A stretch of DNA of 64,000 bases from IDS-8 sp040902105 (GTDB lineage: Bacteria > Pseudomonadota > Gammaproteobacteria > Steroidobacterales > Woeseiaceae). This document shows, in pieces, positions 18,586-27,081 of the stretch. Where the stretch lies: NCBI GenBank assembly GCA_040902105.1, contig JBBDXW010000066.1:1-64000 (forward strand). The letters run 5' to 3'. Position numbers and translations under genes: made by a program. The notes under the pieces were generated by a model that saw only the letters and a list, made by a program, of their open reading frames with translations, was not told the DNA's origin and searched no databases. The first letter of the stretch is position 1, and each line of letters opens with the position of its first letter.

Positions 18586-19195
18586 GTTCATCACGGTAGA
18601 AGGCGGTGAAGGCGTCGGCAAGTCGACCAATATCGAGCTTGTTTGCGACCTGATCCGGCGAAACGGACATGCGGTCCTGCAGACTCGCGAACCCGGCGGC
18701 ACGCCGATGGCTGAACGAATACGCGGCATGCTCCTCGAACACGGCGACGAGCCGTTGCCGGACGAGGCGGAACTGCTGTTGTTCTTTGCGGCCCGGTCGC
18801 TGCACATCAATAACGTCATCCGGCCGGCGCTCGACGCGGGGACCTGGGTCGTGTGCGACCGCTTCACCGACACGACCCGCGCGTACCAGGGAGGCGGCCG
18901 CGGCCAGGACGGGGCCAGGATCGAGACGCTGGCAGAATGGGTGCACGGGGATTTACAGCCGGCACTGACGATACTGCTGGATGCGCCGCCCGACGTGGGC
19001 ATGGGCCGCGCCGAGAAACGCGGCGAAACCGACCGGCTGGAAACCGAACAGGCGGAATTCCACCGCCGCGTCCGCGAAGCTTACCTGCGGCAGGCTGCGT
19101 CCGAGCCGCAGCGCTTCGCGGTCGTGGACGCCGGGCAGCCTCTGTCCCGGGTCAAGGCCGATATCGAGCGGGCCATGCAGCGGATTCTGGCTTAG
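18572..19195 (+). CDS. tmk: Thymidylate kinase
   Basis: 207-residue cytoplasmic kinase turning dTMP into dTDP. The P-loop is EGGEGVGKST, the DR(Y/F) motif is CDRFTDTTRAYQGGGRG, and the LID region holds the arginines (GRAEKRGETDRLE). The start ATG 18572 overlaps the mltG end; the longer in-frame reading is not supported by the family N-terminus MDRGKFITVEG. Confidence 0.94.
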   Translation: MDRGKFITVEGGEGVGKSTNIELVCDLIRRNGHAVLQTREPGGTPMAERIRGMLLEHGDEPLPDEAELLLFFAARSLHINNVIRPALDAGTWVVCDRFTDTTRAYQGGGRGQDGARIETLAEWVHGDLQPALTILLDAPPDVGMGRAEKRGETDRLETEQAEFHRRVREAYLRQAASEPQRFAVVDAGQPLSRVKADIERAMQRILA

Positions 19196-19224
19196 AAAAT
19201 ACTTAAAGTTAGTCGTGTACTACT

Positions 19225-20238
19225 TTGTTAAATAAACTTGAATTGCCGTGGTTAGGCCCGTTAGCCGACGCCTGGCTCGGCGCCGCTGAGGGCGGCCGGC
19301 CGGCGCACGCGCTGCTGCTCGCGGGTGCGCCAGGAGTGGGCAAGCGTGCTGCCGCGTTGTGGATTGCGCAGCGACGACTCGGGATGGCCGCGGCAGCGCT
19401 GCCCGGGTATCAGCACCCGGCGCCGCTTCCGCAGCACCCGGATTTGCATTGGCTGCGGCCGCTCGAGGGCAAGCATACGATCCATATCGACCAGATTCGT
19501 GAACTCGTCGCCGATCTCTGCCTGACGAGCTACGAGGGCGGAGCCAAGGTCGCCGTCATCGAACCGGCGAATGCGATGACGGGCAACGCCGCCAACAGCC
19601 TGCTCAAGACCCTGGAGGAACCTCCGGGTGACACGCTGCTGCTGCTCGTGGCCGACCGGCTCGGAGGATTGCCGGCCACGATTCTGAGCCGCTGCCAGCG
19701 CGTGACCATCGCCACACCGCCGGACGACGTGAGCCTGGCGTGGCTCAACCGCCTGCAACCGGCCGCAAACTGGCCGGCCGCGCTGGCGATGGCCGGCAAC
19801 GCGCCGCTTGCCGCAATCGAGGCGCGGGAACGCCTGGACCTGACGGATGCGATGGCGCGGGATTTCGTCCAGGTCGCCGAACGGCGGCAGTCGCCGCTCG
19901 ATGTGGCCGCCCGTTGGTATCAATACGAGCCGGATTTCGTGCTGGGCTGGATAGTCCGTCAGGTCCAACAGTGCATACACCGGGCGAGCGGCAGCGCGGG
20001 TTCTGCATGCGCCGGGAGCGTCGCGGAATCTGTGCTGAACCGCATAGACAGGCGAAATCTGTTCTGCTATCTAGACGTCATCAACCGCGTGCGGAGCCAG
20101 CCGGCAGGCTCTTTTAATGTTCAGCTGACGCTTGAAAGCCTGCTGATCGACTGGGCGCAGGGCCTGCAGCATTGCGGTAACAAATTTATCCGGGGCGGTG
20201 TGCTGCCGATCCCCGACGGGAAGGTGAACGCGTCATGA
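19225..20238 (+). CDS. holB: DNA polymerase III delta' subunit, zinc-finger cysteines absent
   Basis: 337-residue clamp-loader subunit of the replicative polymerase. It has the N-terminal AAA+ fold (GAPGVGKRAAA Walker-like loop, about residues 34-44) and the SRC arginine-finger motif (ATILSRCQRV). The four zinc-binding Cys usually present in this loop of proteobacterial delta' are missing; the stretch after AQRRLGM is short and Cys-free. The start is TTG 19225, with several alternatives close by. The end overlaps pilZ by 4 bases. Otherwise the length is normal and the gene looks functional. Confidence 0.9.
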   Translation: MLNKLELPWLGPLADAWLGAAEGGRPAHALLLAGAPGVGKRAAALWIAQRRLGMAAAALPGYQHPAPLPQHPDLHWLRPLEGKHTIHIDQIRELVADLCLTSYEGGAKVAVIEPANAMTGNAANSLLKTLEEPPGDTLLLLVADRLGGLPATILSRCQRVTIATPPDDVSLAWLNRLQPAANWPAALAMAGNAPLAAIEARERLDLTDAMARDFVQVAERRQSPLDVAARWYQYEPDFVLGWIVRQVQQCIHRASGSAGSACAGSVAESVLNRIDRRNLFCYLDVINRVRSQPAGSFNVQLTLESLLIDWAQGLQHCGNKFIRGGVLPIPDGKVNAS

Positions 20239-20573
20239 CAAAGCCCGGCTTACTTACTCTGACCATCAAGGACAAGAGCGCGCTGTACCTCGCATATATG
20301 CCCTTTGTCGTAAATGGCGGGCTCTTCATTCCGACCAACAGTTCTTACCGGCTGGGCGACGAGGTGTTCATGCTGTTGAACCTGATGGGCGAGGAAGAAA
20401 AAATCCCCGTGGCAGGCACTGTGATCTGGATGACGCCGAAGGGCGCCCAGGGAAAGAGAACGGCAGGCATCGGCGTGCAATTCAGCGATCAGGATCAGGG
20501 TAATACGCAGAAAAAAATCGAAAATTACCTGGCCGGCGCGTTAGGCGGCGATAAACCGACCCACACGATGTAG
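20235..20573 (+). CDS. pilZ: PilZ domain protein, type IV pilus assembly
   Basis: 112-residue single-domain PilZ protein. In Pseudomonas and Xanthomonas the orphan PilZ after holB is required for type IV pilus biogenesis but does not bind c-di-GMP strongly, because the RxxxR motif is missing; I also see no RxxxR here. The conserved VNGGLFIPTNSSYRLGDEVF and GIGVQF are present. It starts inside the holB stop codon (ATGA). Confidence 0.92.
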   Translation: MTKPGLLTLTIKDKSALYLAYMPFVVNGGLFIPTNSSYRLGDEVFMLLNLMGEEEKIPVAGTVIWMTPKGAQGKRTAGIGVQFSDQDQGNTQKKIENYLAGALGGDKPTHTM

Positions 20574-20596
20574 GCCCGCAGAAATGAACAACGCGG

Positions 20597-21643
20597 TCAG
20601 TGCTGGCCCGAATTGATTCCGCCACGCAGCACGTACACGTTGTAACCCCGTTCGCTCAGAATATACGCTCCGGCCGAGCTGCGCCTTCCGGTGTCGCAGC
20701 AGACCACATATTTCTTCTTCGAATCGAGCGTATTGATTTTAAGCCGGATGAAATAGAGCGGAACGTTGATCGCCTTGTCGTAATGATGGTTCTCGAATTC
20801 GCTCGGTAAACGCACATCCAGCCAGTGCCCGCCATTCCGGACGATTTCCTCGGCTTCGGGCAGGGTAACCCAGTCGAGCATCGGTTCATTCAGTAACCGC
20901 TTGAAGTCTTCTTTGCCGAGGCGCATGACCGCGCCGTCGGTGATCATGGTGACGGTGGCGTTCCGCTTCGCGTCGGAAATCAGTGCTTCTTCCCCGAACG
21001 TATCGCCAACCGACAGTTCCGCGAGCTTGATGCCTTCCTTGTTTAATGGAGTCTCCCGGGTAACGAGGCTTTTGCCGCGCGTAAGGACGTAAAAATAATC
21101 GCCCTCGGCGCCTTGTTTCAGGACTACGTCGCCCGCCTTGTAGTTGATCTGCTGCATGCGCATGAAGATCGCCTGGATATTGGCGGGCGGGATCTTGTGA
21201 AAAGCCTTCGTCTGCAGCAGCATGGTCATCCAGTCGTCGCTGCCGGCGTCGGAGTTTCCTTTCAATTCGGAAACTTCATACGAACCGGTCTGATCCCAGG
21301 TCAGCATGACGTCCAGCAAATCGCTGTCGATCGAGATGTACTGCACACGGTCCCGGGCCTTGGCCGTCACACGCCGCGGAAACATCGGCGACACCGGATT
21401 CCTGGCGCTCTCCTTGCCGCCCTCGACCACCTCCTGGATCTGTCCCTGATCGATCAGTTCCAGGGAACCCGACAGGATATAGACCGTACGCTTTTCCGTA
21501 TCGCCTTCTTTGAACAGGATTTGTTGCGGCGACAACTCGCGGATCTGCACTTTTCTTGCCAGTGCAGCCAGGTTGTCCCGCTTCAGTCCATCCAGGGGGG
21601 AAAAGCTCTTGAGCAGTTCAGTATTCAGCTGCTCGTCCTTCAT
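20597..21643 (-). CDS. Double cyclic-nucleotide-binding domain protein with C-terminal rhodanese
   Basis: 348-residue cytoplasmic protein. Two cNMP-binding beta-rolls follow each other: the first at about residues 15-100 (LSPQQILFKEGDTEKRTVYI), the second at about 150-255 (GDVVLKQGAEGDYFYVLTRG, FGEEALI). The C-terminus (about 255-348) is a rhodanese domain with catalytic Cys in VCCDTGRRSSAGAYIL. No DNA-binding domain is visible, so it is not a CRP-type regulator. It probably senses a nucleotide and controls sulfur-transfer or thiol chemistry, but that is inference. Converges with pilZ. Confidence 0.85.
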   Translation of the reverse strand: MKDEQLNTELLKSFSPLDGLKRDNLAALARKVQIRELSPQQILFKEGDTEKRTVYILSGSLELIDQGQIQEVVEGGKESARNPVSPMFPRRVTAKARDRVQYISIDSDLLDVMLTWDQTGSYEVSELKGNSDAGSDDWMTMLLQTKAFHKIPPANIQAIFMRMQQINYKAGDVVLKQGAEGDYFYVLTRGKSLVTRETPLNKEGIKLAELSVGDTFGEEALISDAKRNATVTMITDGAVMRLGKEDFKRLLNEPMLDWVTLPEAEEIVRNGGHWLDVRLPSEFENHHYDKAINVPLYFIRLKINTLDSKKKYVVCCDTGRRSSAGAYILSERGYNVYVLRGGINSGQH

Positions 21644-21877
21644 TTTTCATCCTGTGCGCTCGAATTATTACGTTGCTTTAAGGCCACGTTGCAGCGGGCC
21701 TGGCTCGCCGCCAGAGCGAGCCGTTCCTGTACCCGGTGGGTCGCTCGGCGTATTAGTTTGAAGCCCGGGCTAAGCCGTTATTCTACCTTCAATTTATGGA
21801 GTTCCGATACCGTCAGCGTCCCGCACCGTGAAGCGGTGCACAGTTTATCAAGTTGCGCTGTGACGCGTGGGTGATCT

Positions 21878-23905
21878 TTAAAGTGCCGACCAGCCTGAAT
21901 GCGGACGGAAACGGTCGCCGTACTGTTTCTGCAGCCCTCGCAGCGTTTGCCGGATTTCGTCCGTTCCCCGGTCCCTTGCGTACTTCAGCGGACCGCCTCT
22001 GAAGGGCGCAAATCCGGTGCCGAAAATCACTCCGGCATCGAGCAGATCGGCGTCGGCGACCACGCCTTCGTGCAGGCAGGCCACCGCCTCGTTGATCAGC
22101 GGCAGCATCAGCCGGTCGCGAATATCGTCCGGTGCCGCGGTACCCGCTTCCGCCGGGTCGTGCGATTTCACGGCTTTACCGTCCTCCCAGACGTAAAAGC
22201 CCTTTCCGGATTTTCGGCCGAACTGCTTTTTCTCTACCATCCGTGCGAGCTGTGGCGGAACAGGCTTGTCGAACGCACTGCCCAGAACGGTCGAGACATG
22301 CAACGCGACGTCGAGGCCGACGCTGTCGAGGAGTTCGATCGGACCCATCGGCATGCCGAACTCTTCCGCTGCCCGATCGATTTCCGGGAGCGCGACGCCC
22401 GCTTCGGCGAGGTACAGCGCTTCGGCCATGTAGGGGCCAAGAACGCGATTGACGACGAAACCCGGCGAACTTCGGCATTCGAGCGGAAACTTTCCGATGG
22501 CTTTGACAAACGCGAATGCCACGTCCAGAACCTCCTGCGGAGTATCGTCGCAGCGAACGATCTCGACCAGCGGCAGCCTGGCGACCGGATTAAAGAAATG
22601 CAGACCGATGAACCGTTCAGGCCGATCCAGCGCCGTGCGCAATCCTTCCAGCCGGATGCTGGATGTATTGGTTGCGAGCAGGGCGTCGGGCTTCATCGAG
22701 GACTGCAACCCCGTGTAGAGCTCTTTCTTCGCTTCGGCGTTTTCGAAGATGGCTTCGATGATGAGGTCGGCTCTGGCGATGCCGGTGCCGGCCGCGTCCG
22801 GTTGCAGCCGTGCCGATGTTCTCTTTCGCTCCTTGTCATCGCGAACCTTTTTGCCGAACAACCTGGCAGCCCTTTCGATGGCGGGGCGGATATATTCCGG
22901 CCCGCGGTCCTGCAGGGTCACCTCGAGTCCTCGCAGCGCGCACCACGCCGCGATGTCGCCGCCCATTACGCCGGCTCCAACGACATGCACGCGTTCGATC
23001 CGGCTTGACGGCTTGCCGCCCTGGGACTTCAGGCGATTCTGCAAAAAAAACACACGCACGAGATTGCGCGAAGTGGCCGTGCACATCAGTTCCGCGATCG
23101 ATCGCGCTTCAGGCTCATATCCGTCTTGCTCCGACGCTCCGTAACGAACCCACAAATCAATGATCGCGTATGGCGCCGGGTAGTGGTCCGGGCGCGCTTT
23201 CTCTGCGACTTCACTTCTCAACTTGCGCGCGACCAGCGGCCGAAGTGGAGCAAGATTCAACAAACGGTCCAGCAAGGGGGCTCGCGCGGGCTTCCTTGCC
23301 GAAGCAATCATCTCCCGCGCGGCCTGCTTCCAGTTATCCGGCGTCACGATCCGGTCGATGAGGTTCTGCCGCCTGGCTTTGGCCGGTGTAATCGGTTGCC
23401 CCGCCAGCATCAGTTGCATTGCGGCGCGCACGCCGCCGATACGCACCGCGCGGACAGTGCCGCCAAAGCCCGGATGGATACCAAGCTGTACTTCGGGAAG
23501 CCCGAGAATGGCCTTGTCGGTCTGTAGCACCAGCCGATAATCGCAGGCCAGCGCCAGCTCAAGGCCGCCGCCGAGTGCAAATCCGTTGATGGCAGCCACC
23601 GTCGGACAACGCAGCGCTTCGAGTTCGCCCAATACCTGCTGGCCCGATCGAATCAGGTTGTAGGCATCTTCCGTGCTTCCAATTTCCGTGAACTCATTGA
23701 TATCGGCGCCCATGATAAAGCCATTGGCCTTGCCGGAATGAATGACGATGCCGCGCGGCGGGTCGCTCTTGTACGGTTTAATAATCGCGGCGAGCTGCGC
23801 AAGCACCGGTCCCGACAACACGTTGGCGCTACCGTCGGCCTTGTCGATACAAAGCCAGACAACGCCGTTGTTATCCGACTCGACTCGCCAGTGCGTTATT
23901 TCCAT
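21878..23905 (-). CDS. fadJ: Enoyl-CoA hydratase/3-hydroxyacyl-CoA dehydrogenase (FadJ/FadB type)
   Basis: 675-residue bifunctional beta-oxidation subunit. The N-terminal crotonase domain has GFALGGGLELALACDYR and GLPEVQLGIHPGFGG with its catalytic Glu residues. The 3-hydroxyacyl-CoA dehydrogenase part begins near residue 300 with VHVVGAGVMGGDIAAW (NAD site) and contains ATNTSSI and the family HFFNPVARLPLVEIV. It lacks FadA (thiolase) next door, so the partner lies elsewhere. FadJ rather than FadB is suggested by the shorter length, but the two cannot be split with certainty. Confidence 0.9.
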   Translation of the reverse strand: MEITHWRVESDNNGVVWLCIDKADGSANVLSGPVLAQLAAIIKPYKSDPPRGIVIHSGKANGFIMGADINEFTEIGSTEDAYNLIRSGQQVLGELEALRCPTVAAINGFALGGGLELALACDYRLVLQTDKAILGLPEVQLGIHPGFGGTVRAVRIGGVRAAMQLMLAGQPITPAKARRQNLIDRIVTPDNWKQAAREMIASARKPARAPLLDRLLNLAPLRPLVARKLRSEVAEKARPDHYPAPYAIIDLWVRYGASEQDGYEPEARSIAELMCTATSRNLVRVFFLQNRLKSQGGKPSSRIERVHVVGAGVMGGDIAAWCALRGLEVTLQDRGPEYIRPAIERAARLFGKKVRDDKERKRTSARLQPDAAGTGIARADLIIEAIFENAEAKKELYTGLQSSMKPDALLATNTSSIRLEGLRTALDRPERFIGLHFFNPVARLPLVEIVRCDDTPQEVLDVAFAFVKAIGKFPLECRSSPGFVVNRVLGPYMAEALYLAEAGVALPEIDRAAEEFGMPMGPIELLDSVGLDVALHVSTVLGSAFDKPVPPQLARMVEKKQFGRKSGKGFYVWEDGKAVKSHDPAEAGTAAPDDIRDRLMLPLINEAVACLHEGVVADADLLDAGVIFGTGFAPFRGGPLKYARDRGTDEIRQTLRGLQKQYGDRFRPHSGWSAL

Positions 23906-23908
23906 CGT

Positions 23909-24643
23909 TCAGGCAACCTCGAAGTCGCAGATGAGCGGCAAGTGATCGGACATTCGAACTCTCGGCACGTCGAAACCGGTCACGGTAATACCCTCCTGGT
24001 ACAGAATGAAGTCGAGTTCTTTCCGCGGCGAGCGGCTGGGGTAGGAGGGGAGGTGACTCGTGTTCGCGCTCTTCAGGCCCGCCGCTCGCATAAACAGGTA
24101 GATTTCGTTCTCGCCCCAGAATGTATTGAAGTCGCCGGCAACGATCACCGGCTTTTTCGTCACGGAGATGAGGTCATAAAGTTTGCGAAGCTGCAGGTGC
24201 CGATGTCGATACTTTAACGACAAATGCACAAGAAATACGGCAAACCGTTCCAGTTCCAGTTCGATGATGAGCCGTTTAATACCGGTGTCGAAGTAGTGAA
24301 AGGTCTCTCCATGCACGTTCGGGGAGGCAAGAAACGCATTGCCCTGTTTTCGAATAATGGGCAAGAGCTGGTTGATCGATTTCTCTCCATATTTGATTTC
24401 GTAGGAAGTGTTGAGGCCCAGGTCGGCTGCGATTTTTTCCGCCTGGTTCACCCTCCGGCTGCGTATCGACCCGGTGTCGACTTCGATCAGGCCGACAATG
24501 TCGGGCTTCGCTGCGCGAATGAAGGTCGTGATCTCCGGCAGGACGCTTTGATTGCCGAGGATATAGCCGGCGCCGGGCAGCGGCATATGCATCGATACCC
24601 CGGCGCCGACAGCGTAACGGATGTTATAAAGAAGGAGGCGCAT
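23909..24643 (-). CDS. Endonuclease/exonuclease/phosphatase family protein
   Basis: 244-residue protein of the metal-dependent EEP superfamily. MRLLLYNIRYAVG opens with the catalytic Asn, then Glu in IVGLIEVDTGS, VAGDFNTF (Asp, Asn) and RMSDHLPLICDFE (Asp-His) complete the active site. No signal peptide; probably cytoplasmic. The ATG at 24643 is chosen because the extended frame upstream is not conserved-looking. It is head-to-head with a TIR-like gene and lies 3 bases from fadJ. Substrate (DNA, RNA or phosphoester) is not known. Confidence 0.87.
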   Translation of the reverse strand: MRLLLYNIRYAVGAGVSMHMPLPGAGYILGNQSVLPEITTFIRAAKPDIVGLIEVDTGSIRSRRVNQAEKIAADLGLNTSYEIKYGEKSINQLLPIIRKQGNAFLASPNVHGETFHYFDTGIKRLIIELELERFAVFLVHLSLKYRHRHLQLRKLYDLISVTKKPVIVAGDFNTFWGENEIYLFMRAAGLKSANTSHLPSYPSRSPRKELDFILYQEGITVTGFDVPRVRMSDHLPLICDFEVA

Positions 24644-24770
24644 GCTGCGCCGATCATACACGGCCCCTGGGGGAATATGCTCGCAGTCAGCGACGCGCAC
24701 TGCCGCGGCTGGCCAGCTCACGCCCAGATTCGTTAAACTACCGTCCATAACCAGAGCTGGGGACAGAACG

Positions 24771-25220
24771 GTGTATGAAAATAATCCGATCCGGGTATAT
24801 GTGACCCACGGCTTCGCCGAGGATGAGGACTATCTCAGATTTTTCGAGTTCCTCGAAGGCGTGGACCGTTTTTTCTACATCAATTGCAGCAAACCGCAGA
24901 ATGTTCCGGCGAGCGGCGGCATGGAGGCTATCAAGGAAGAGCTGATTTCGCAGATCAAGGAAGCCGAAGCCGTCGTCGTGCTGGCAAGCCACTACATGCA
25001 AAGAGGCGACCTGGTCCGCTTTCAGATGGATGTTGCCGACGCCAACGATATACCGACGATCGCGGTCCGGCCCTTCGGCGGCGTGAGCGAGACTCCAAAG
25101 GAACTGATCGAGCGGGTCAACGAGCATATCGAATGGAACTCGCGTGAAATGGCCGACGCGCTGCGTCGCCAGGCGCGTCTCGAGGATACGGCACGCTGGG
25201 ATGTGATCGATTTTCCCTGA
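24771..25220 (+). CDS. TIR-like domain protein (DUF1863/ThsB-like)
   Basis: 149-residue stand-alone domain. It matches the pattern of MTH538/ThsB-like TIR domains: beta-1 RVYVTHGFAEDEDY, the loop to SKPQN, then the long helix IKEELISQIKEAEAVVVLAS, the acidic RFQMDVADANDIPTIAVRPFGG segment, and the terminal EWNSREMADALRR. Proteins of this fold make NAD-derived signals in the Thoeris defence system. The start is GTG 24771, with GGGGA 7 bases upstream. No ThsA effector is next to it; neighbours are an EEP nuclease (divergent) and a GDPD phosphodiesterase (downstream). Function is uncertain. Confidence 0.75.
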   Translation: MYENNPIRVYVTHGFAEDEDYLRFFEFLEGVDRFFYINCSKPQNVPASGGMEAIKEELISQIKEAEAVVVLASHYMQRGDLVRFQMDVADANDIPTIAVRPFGGVSETPKELIERVNEHIEWNSREMADALRRQARLEDTARWDVIDFP

Positions 25221-25315
25221 CATGACGGACAACGGCTTTGATACCAGGTCGTTGATGGCCTATTTAACTTGAGTTCATTAAGGAAGGTGCCGGCGACTGA
25301 AGCCGCACTCCGACA

Positions 25316-26278
25316 TTGCACACGACGCAGAAGAAACCGCTCGTCATCGCCCATCGCGGTGCGTCGGGCTACTTGCCGGAGCACACCCTGGAGGCAAAGG
25401 CGCTCGCCCTCGGCATGGGCGCCGACTTCCTGGAACAGGACGTGGTGGTGGCTCGTGACGACGCCCTGGTTGTCCTGCACGACATCCATCTCGACCGGGT
25501 GACGGATGTCGCCGCACGCTTTCCAACGCGTCATCGCGGCGACGGACGATATTATGTGCGGGATTTCGACCTGTCCGAACTGAGAACGCTGAATGTACAC
25601 GAGCGCCGCAACGCGGACGGTTCGGCCGTCTTTTCCAGGCGCTTTCCGACAAGTTTGGCACGTTTTCGCATCGCGACTTTCGAAGAGGAACTCGAAATGA
25701 TTCGCGGTCTCTGTCAATCGACCGGTCGCCGTGTCGGCATCTATCCGGAAATCAAGGCGCCTGCCTGGCACCGGGAGGAGGGTGTCGATCTCTCGACGCT
25801 CGTGCTTCGGGCTCTCGACGCGCAGGGTTTCCGGCGTCGGACGGATCCCGTATACCTGCAATGCTTCGATGCGCGAGAACTGCGCCGCGTGCGGCAGGAC
25901 CTCGGTTCCGACCTCAAACTCGTGCAGCTGATCGGCGACAACGACCACGGTGAGTCGGATACGGATTACGCGCGACTGAGGACGGCGCAGGGGTTGCGCG
26001 AGGCTGCGCGATACGTCGACGGCATCGGACCCTGGCTTGGGCAGCTTTACACTCTCGCCGACATCGACGGCCATCCGGTTTCGACCGGCCTGGTCAGTGC
26101 TGCGCACGCCGCGGGCCTGGTCGTACATCCCTATACCTTTCGGGTTGACGCCCTGGCCACGGGATTCGGCTCTTTCGACGAAATGATTGACTGGTTTGCC
26201 GGGGTTCTGAACGTCGACGGTTTTTTCACCGACTTCCCGGATCTGGCGCGAGATGCCCTGCGGCGTGGGCAAACCTGA
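25316..26278 (+). CDS. Glycerophosphodiester phosphodiesterase family protein
   Basis: 320-residue GlpQ/UgpQ-type enzyme that hydrolyses glycerophosphodiesters. The active-site pattern is complete: AHRGASGYLPEHT (His and Arg, Glu), LEQDVVVARDDALVVLHDI (Glu-Asp, His), and YPEIKAPA (Glu-Lys). There is no signal peptide, unlike GlpQ, so it may work in the cytoplasm. The start is TTG 25316 without a strong Shine-Dalgarno site, so it is weakly supported; an in-frame stop lies 18 bases upstream and excludes longer versions. It follows the TIR-like gene by 95 bases and may be cotranscribed. Confidence 0.9.
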   Translation: MHTTQKKPLVIAHRGASGYLPEHTLEAKALALGMGADFLEQDVVVARDDALVVLHDIHLDRVTDVAARFPTRHRGDGRYYVRDFDLSELRTLNVHERRNADGSAVFSRRFPTSLARFRIATFEEELEMIRGLCQSTGRRVGIYPEIKAPAWHREEGVDLSTLVLRALDAQGFRRRTDPVYLQCFDARELRRVRQDLGSDLKLVQLIGDNDHGESDTDYARLRTAQGLREAARYVDGIGPWLGQLYTLADIDGHPVSTGLVSAAHAAGLVVHPYTFRVDALATGFGSFDEMIDWFAGVLNVDGFFTDFPDLARDALRRGQT

Positions 26279-26484
26279 CCTGCGCGAATATGAGAACTAA
26301 CTTCAAGAACATTCTTTAGATTACTGTTTAATAATAAAAAACTATGAAACGAGAATCTGTCCCAAGCGGCCGATCCACGACGCTGACCATCGCCGCGCGG
26401 CCGCCGGAGTGAGAACCGCGTCCTTCTATCGGGGTTAAAAGCGCATAATCTAGAACGTTGCCAAAGCACTAGCGGATTTCGGCA

Positions 26485-27000
26485 ATGTTCCCTGAGATTC
26501 CCGAGCCACTGATCGTCGCGACAGTCATCGCATTCCTGTCGGGCTGGATCGTGGCCAAGATCGGGAGCTTTATCAGCTCGCGACTCAGGGCCAGGAAAGA
26601 GGATCCGCGCGACGCGCGAATTCGTTCGCTGGAGGCAGATGTCCGGGTTGCTCAGTCCGCGGGCGAAAAGGTCAAGGCACGGCTCGATGAAGCGACCGGC
26701 GAACTGACCGAGGCACGCAAGACGATCAAAGAGAGAGACACTGCGCTTGGCCGGCAGACGAGCACGGTCGAGCAGCTTCGGGACGACCTCAGGGGTTCCG
26801 TCAAGAAGACTCGTGAACTTCGCGAAGAACTGACGGAGCGAGCAACAGAAAATGCCCGCTCCGAGGGCAGGTTGCGCGAGGTACAGACCGAGCTTTCAGT
26901 CGTGCAGGCTTCAACCGACCTCCTTGCCACAGGCGTGCTCGATTATCTGGGTACGGACGGTGACGAGGACGACGTGCAGATATTCAAAGCCGGCGGATGA
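26485..27000 (+). CDS. Membrane-anchored coiled-coil protein, unknown function
   Basis: 171-residue protein with one N-terminal membrane helix (about residues 9-30, IVATVIAFLSGWIVAKIGSF), then a highly charged region (residues about 42-145) with heptad-like Leu spacing that predicts a long coiled coil, and an acidic tail (TDGDEDDVQIF). No enzyme motif is seen. Topology suggests anchoring at the inner membrane with a cytoplasmic rod. I do not recognise the family. Confidence 0.7.
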   Translation: MFPEIPEPLIVATVIAFLSGWIVAKIGSFISSRLRARKEDPRDARIRSLEADVRVAQSAGEKVKARLDEATGELTEARKTIKERDTALGRQTSTVEQLRDDLRGSVKKTRELREELTERATENARSEGRLREVQTELSVVQASTDLLATGVLDYLGTDGDEDDVQIFKAGG

Positions 27001-27081
27001 GCCGCTTGTCCTGAGGCGCTGCGCCCGGCAAGCTTGACCTGCTGCACGCTTTGCTGGCGTGCTCATCTGCGGAATCAGGCC

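Noticed and set aside
21644..21877. Hairpin GCACCG-TGAAG-CGGTGC in the gap between the rhodanese gene and fadJ
   Set aside because: Six-base stem without a T-run; could be chance in GC-rich DNA.
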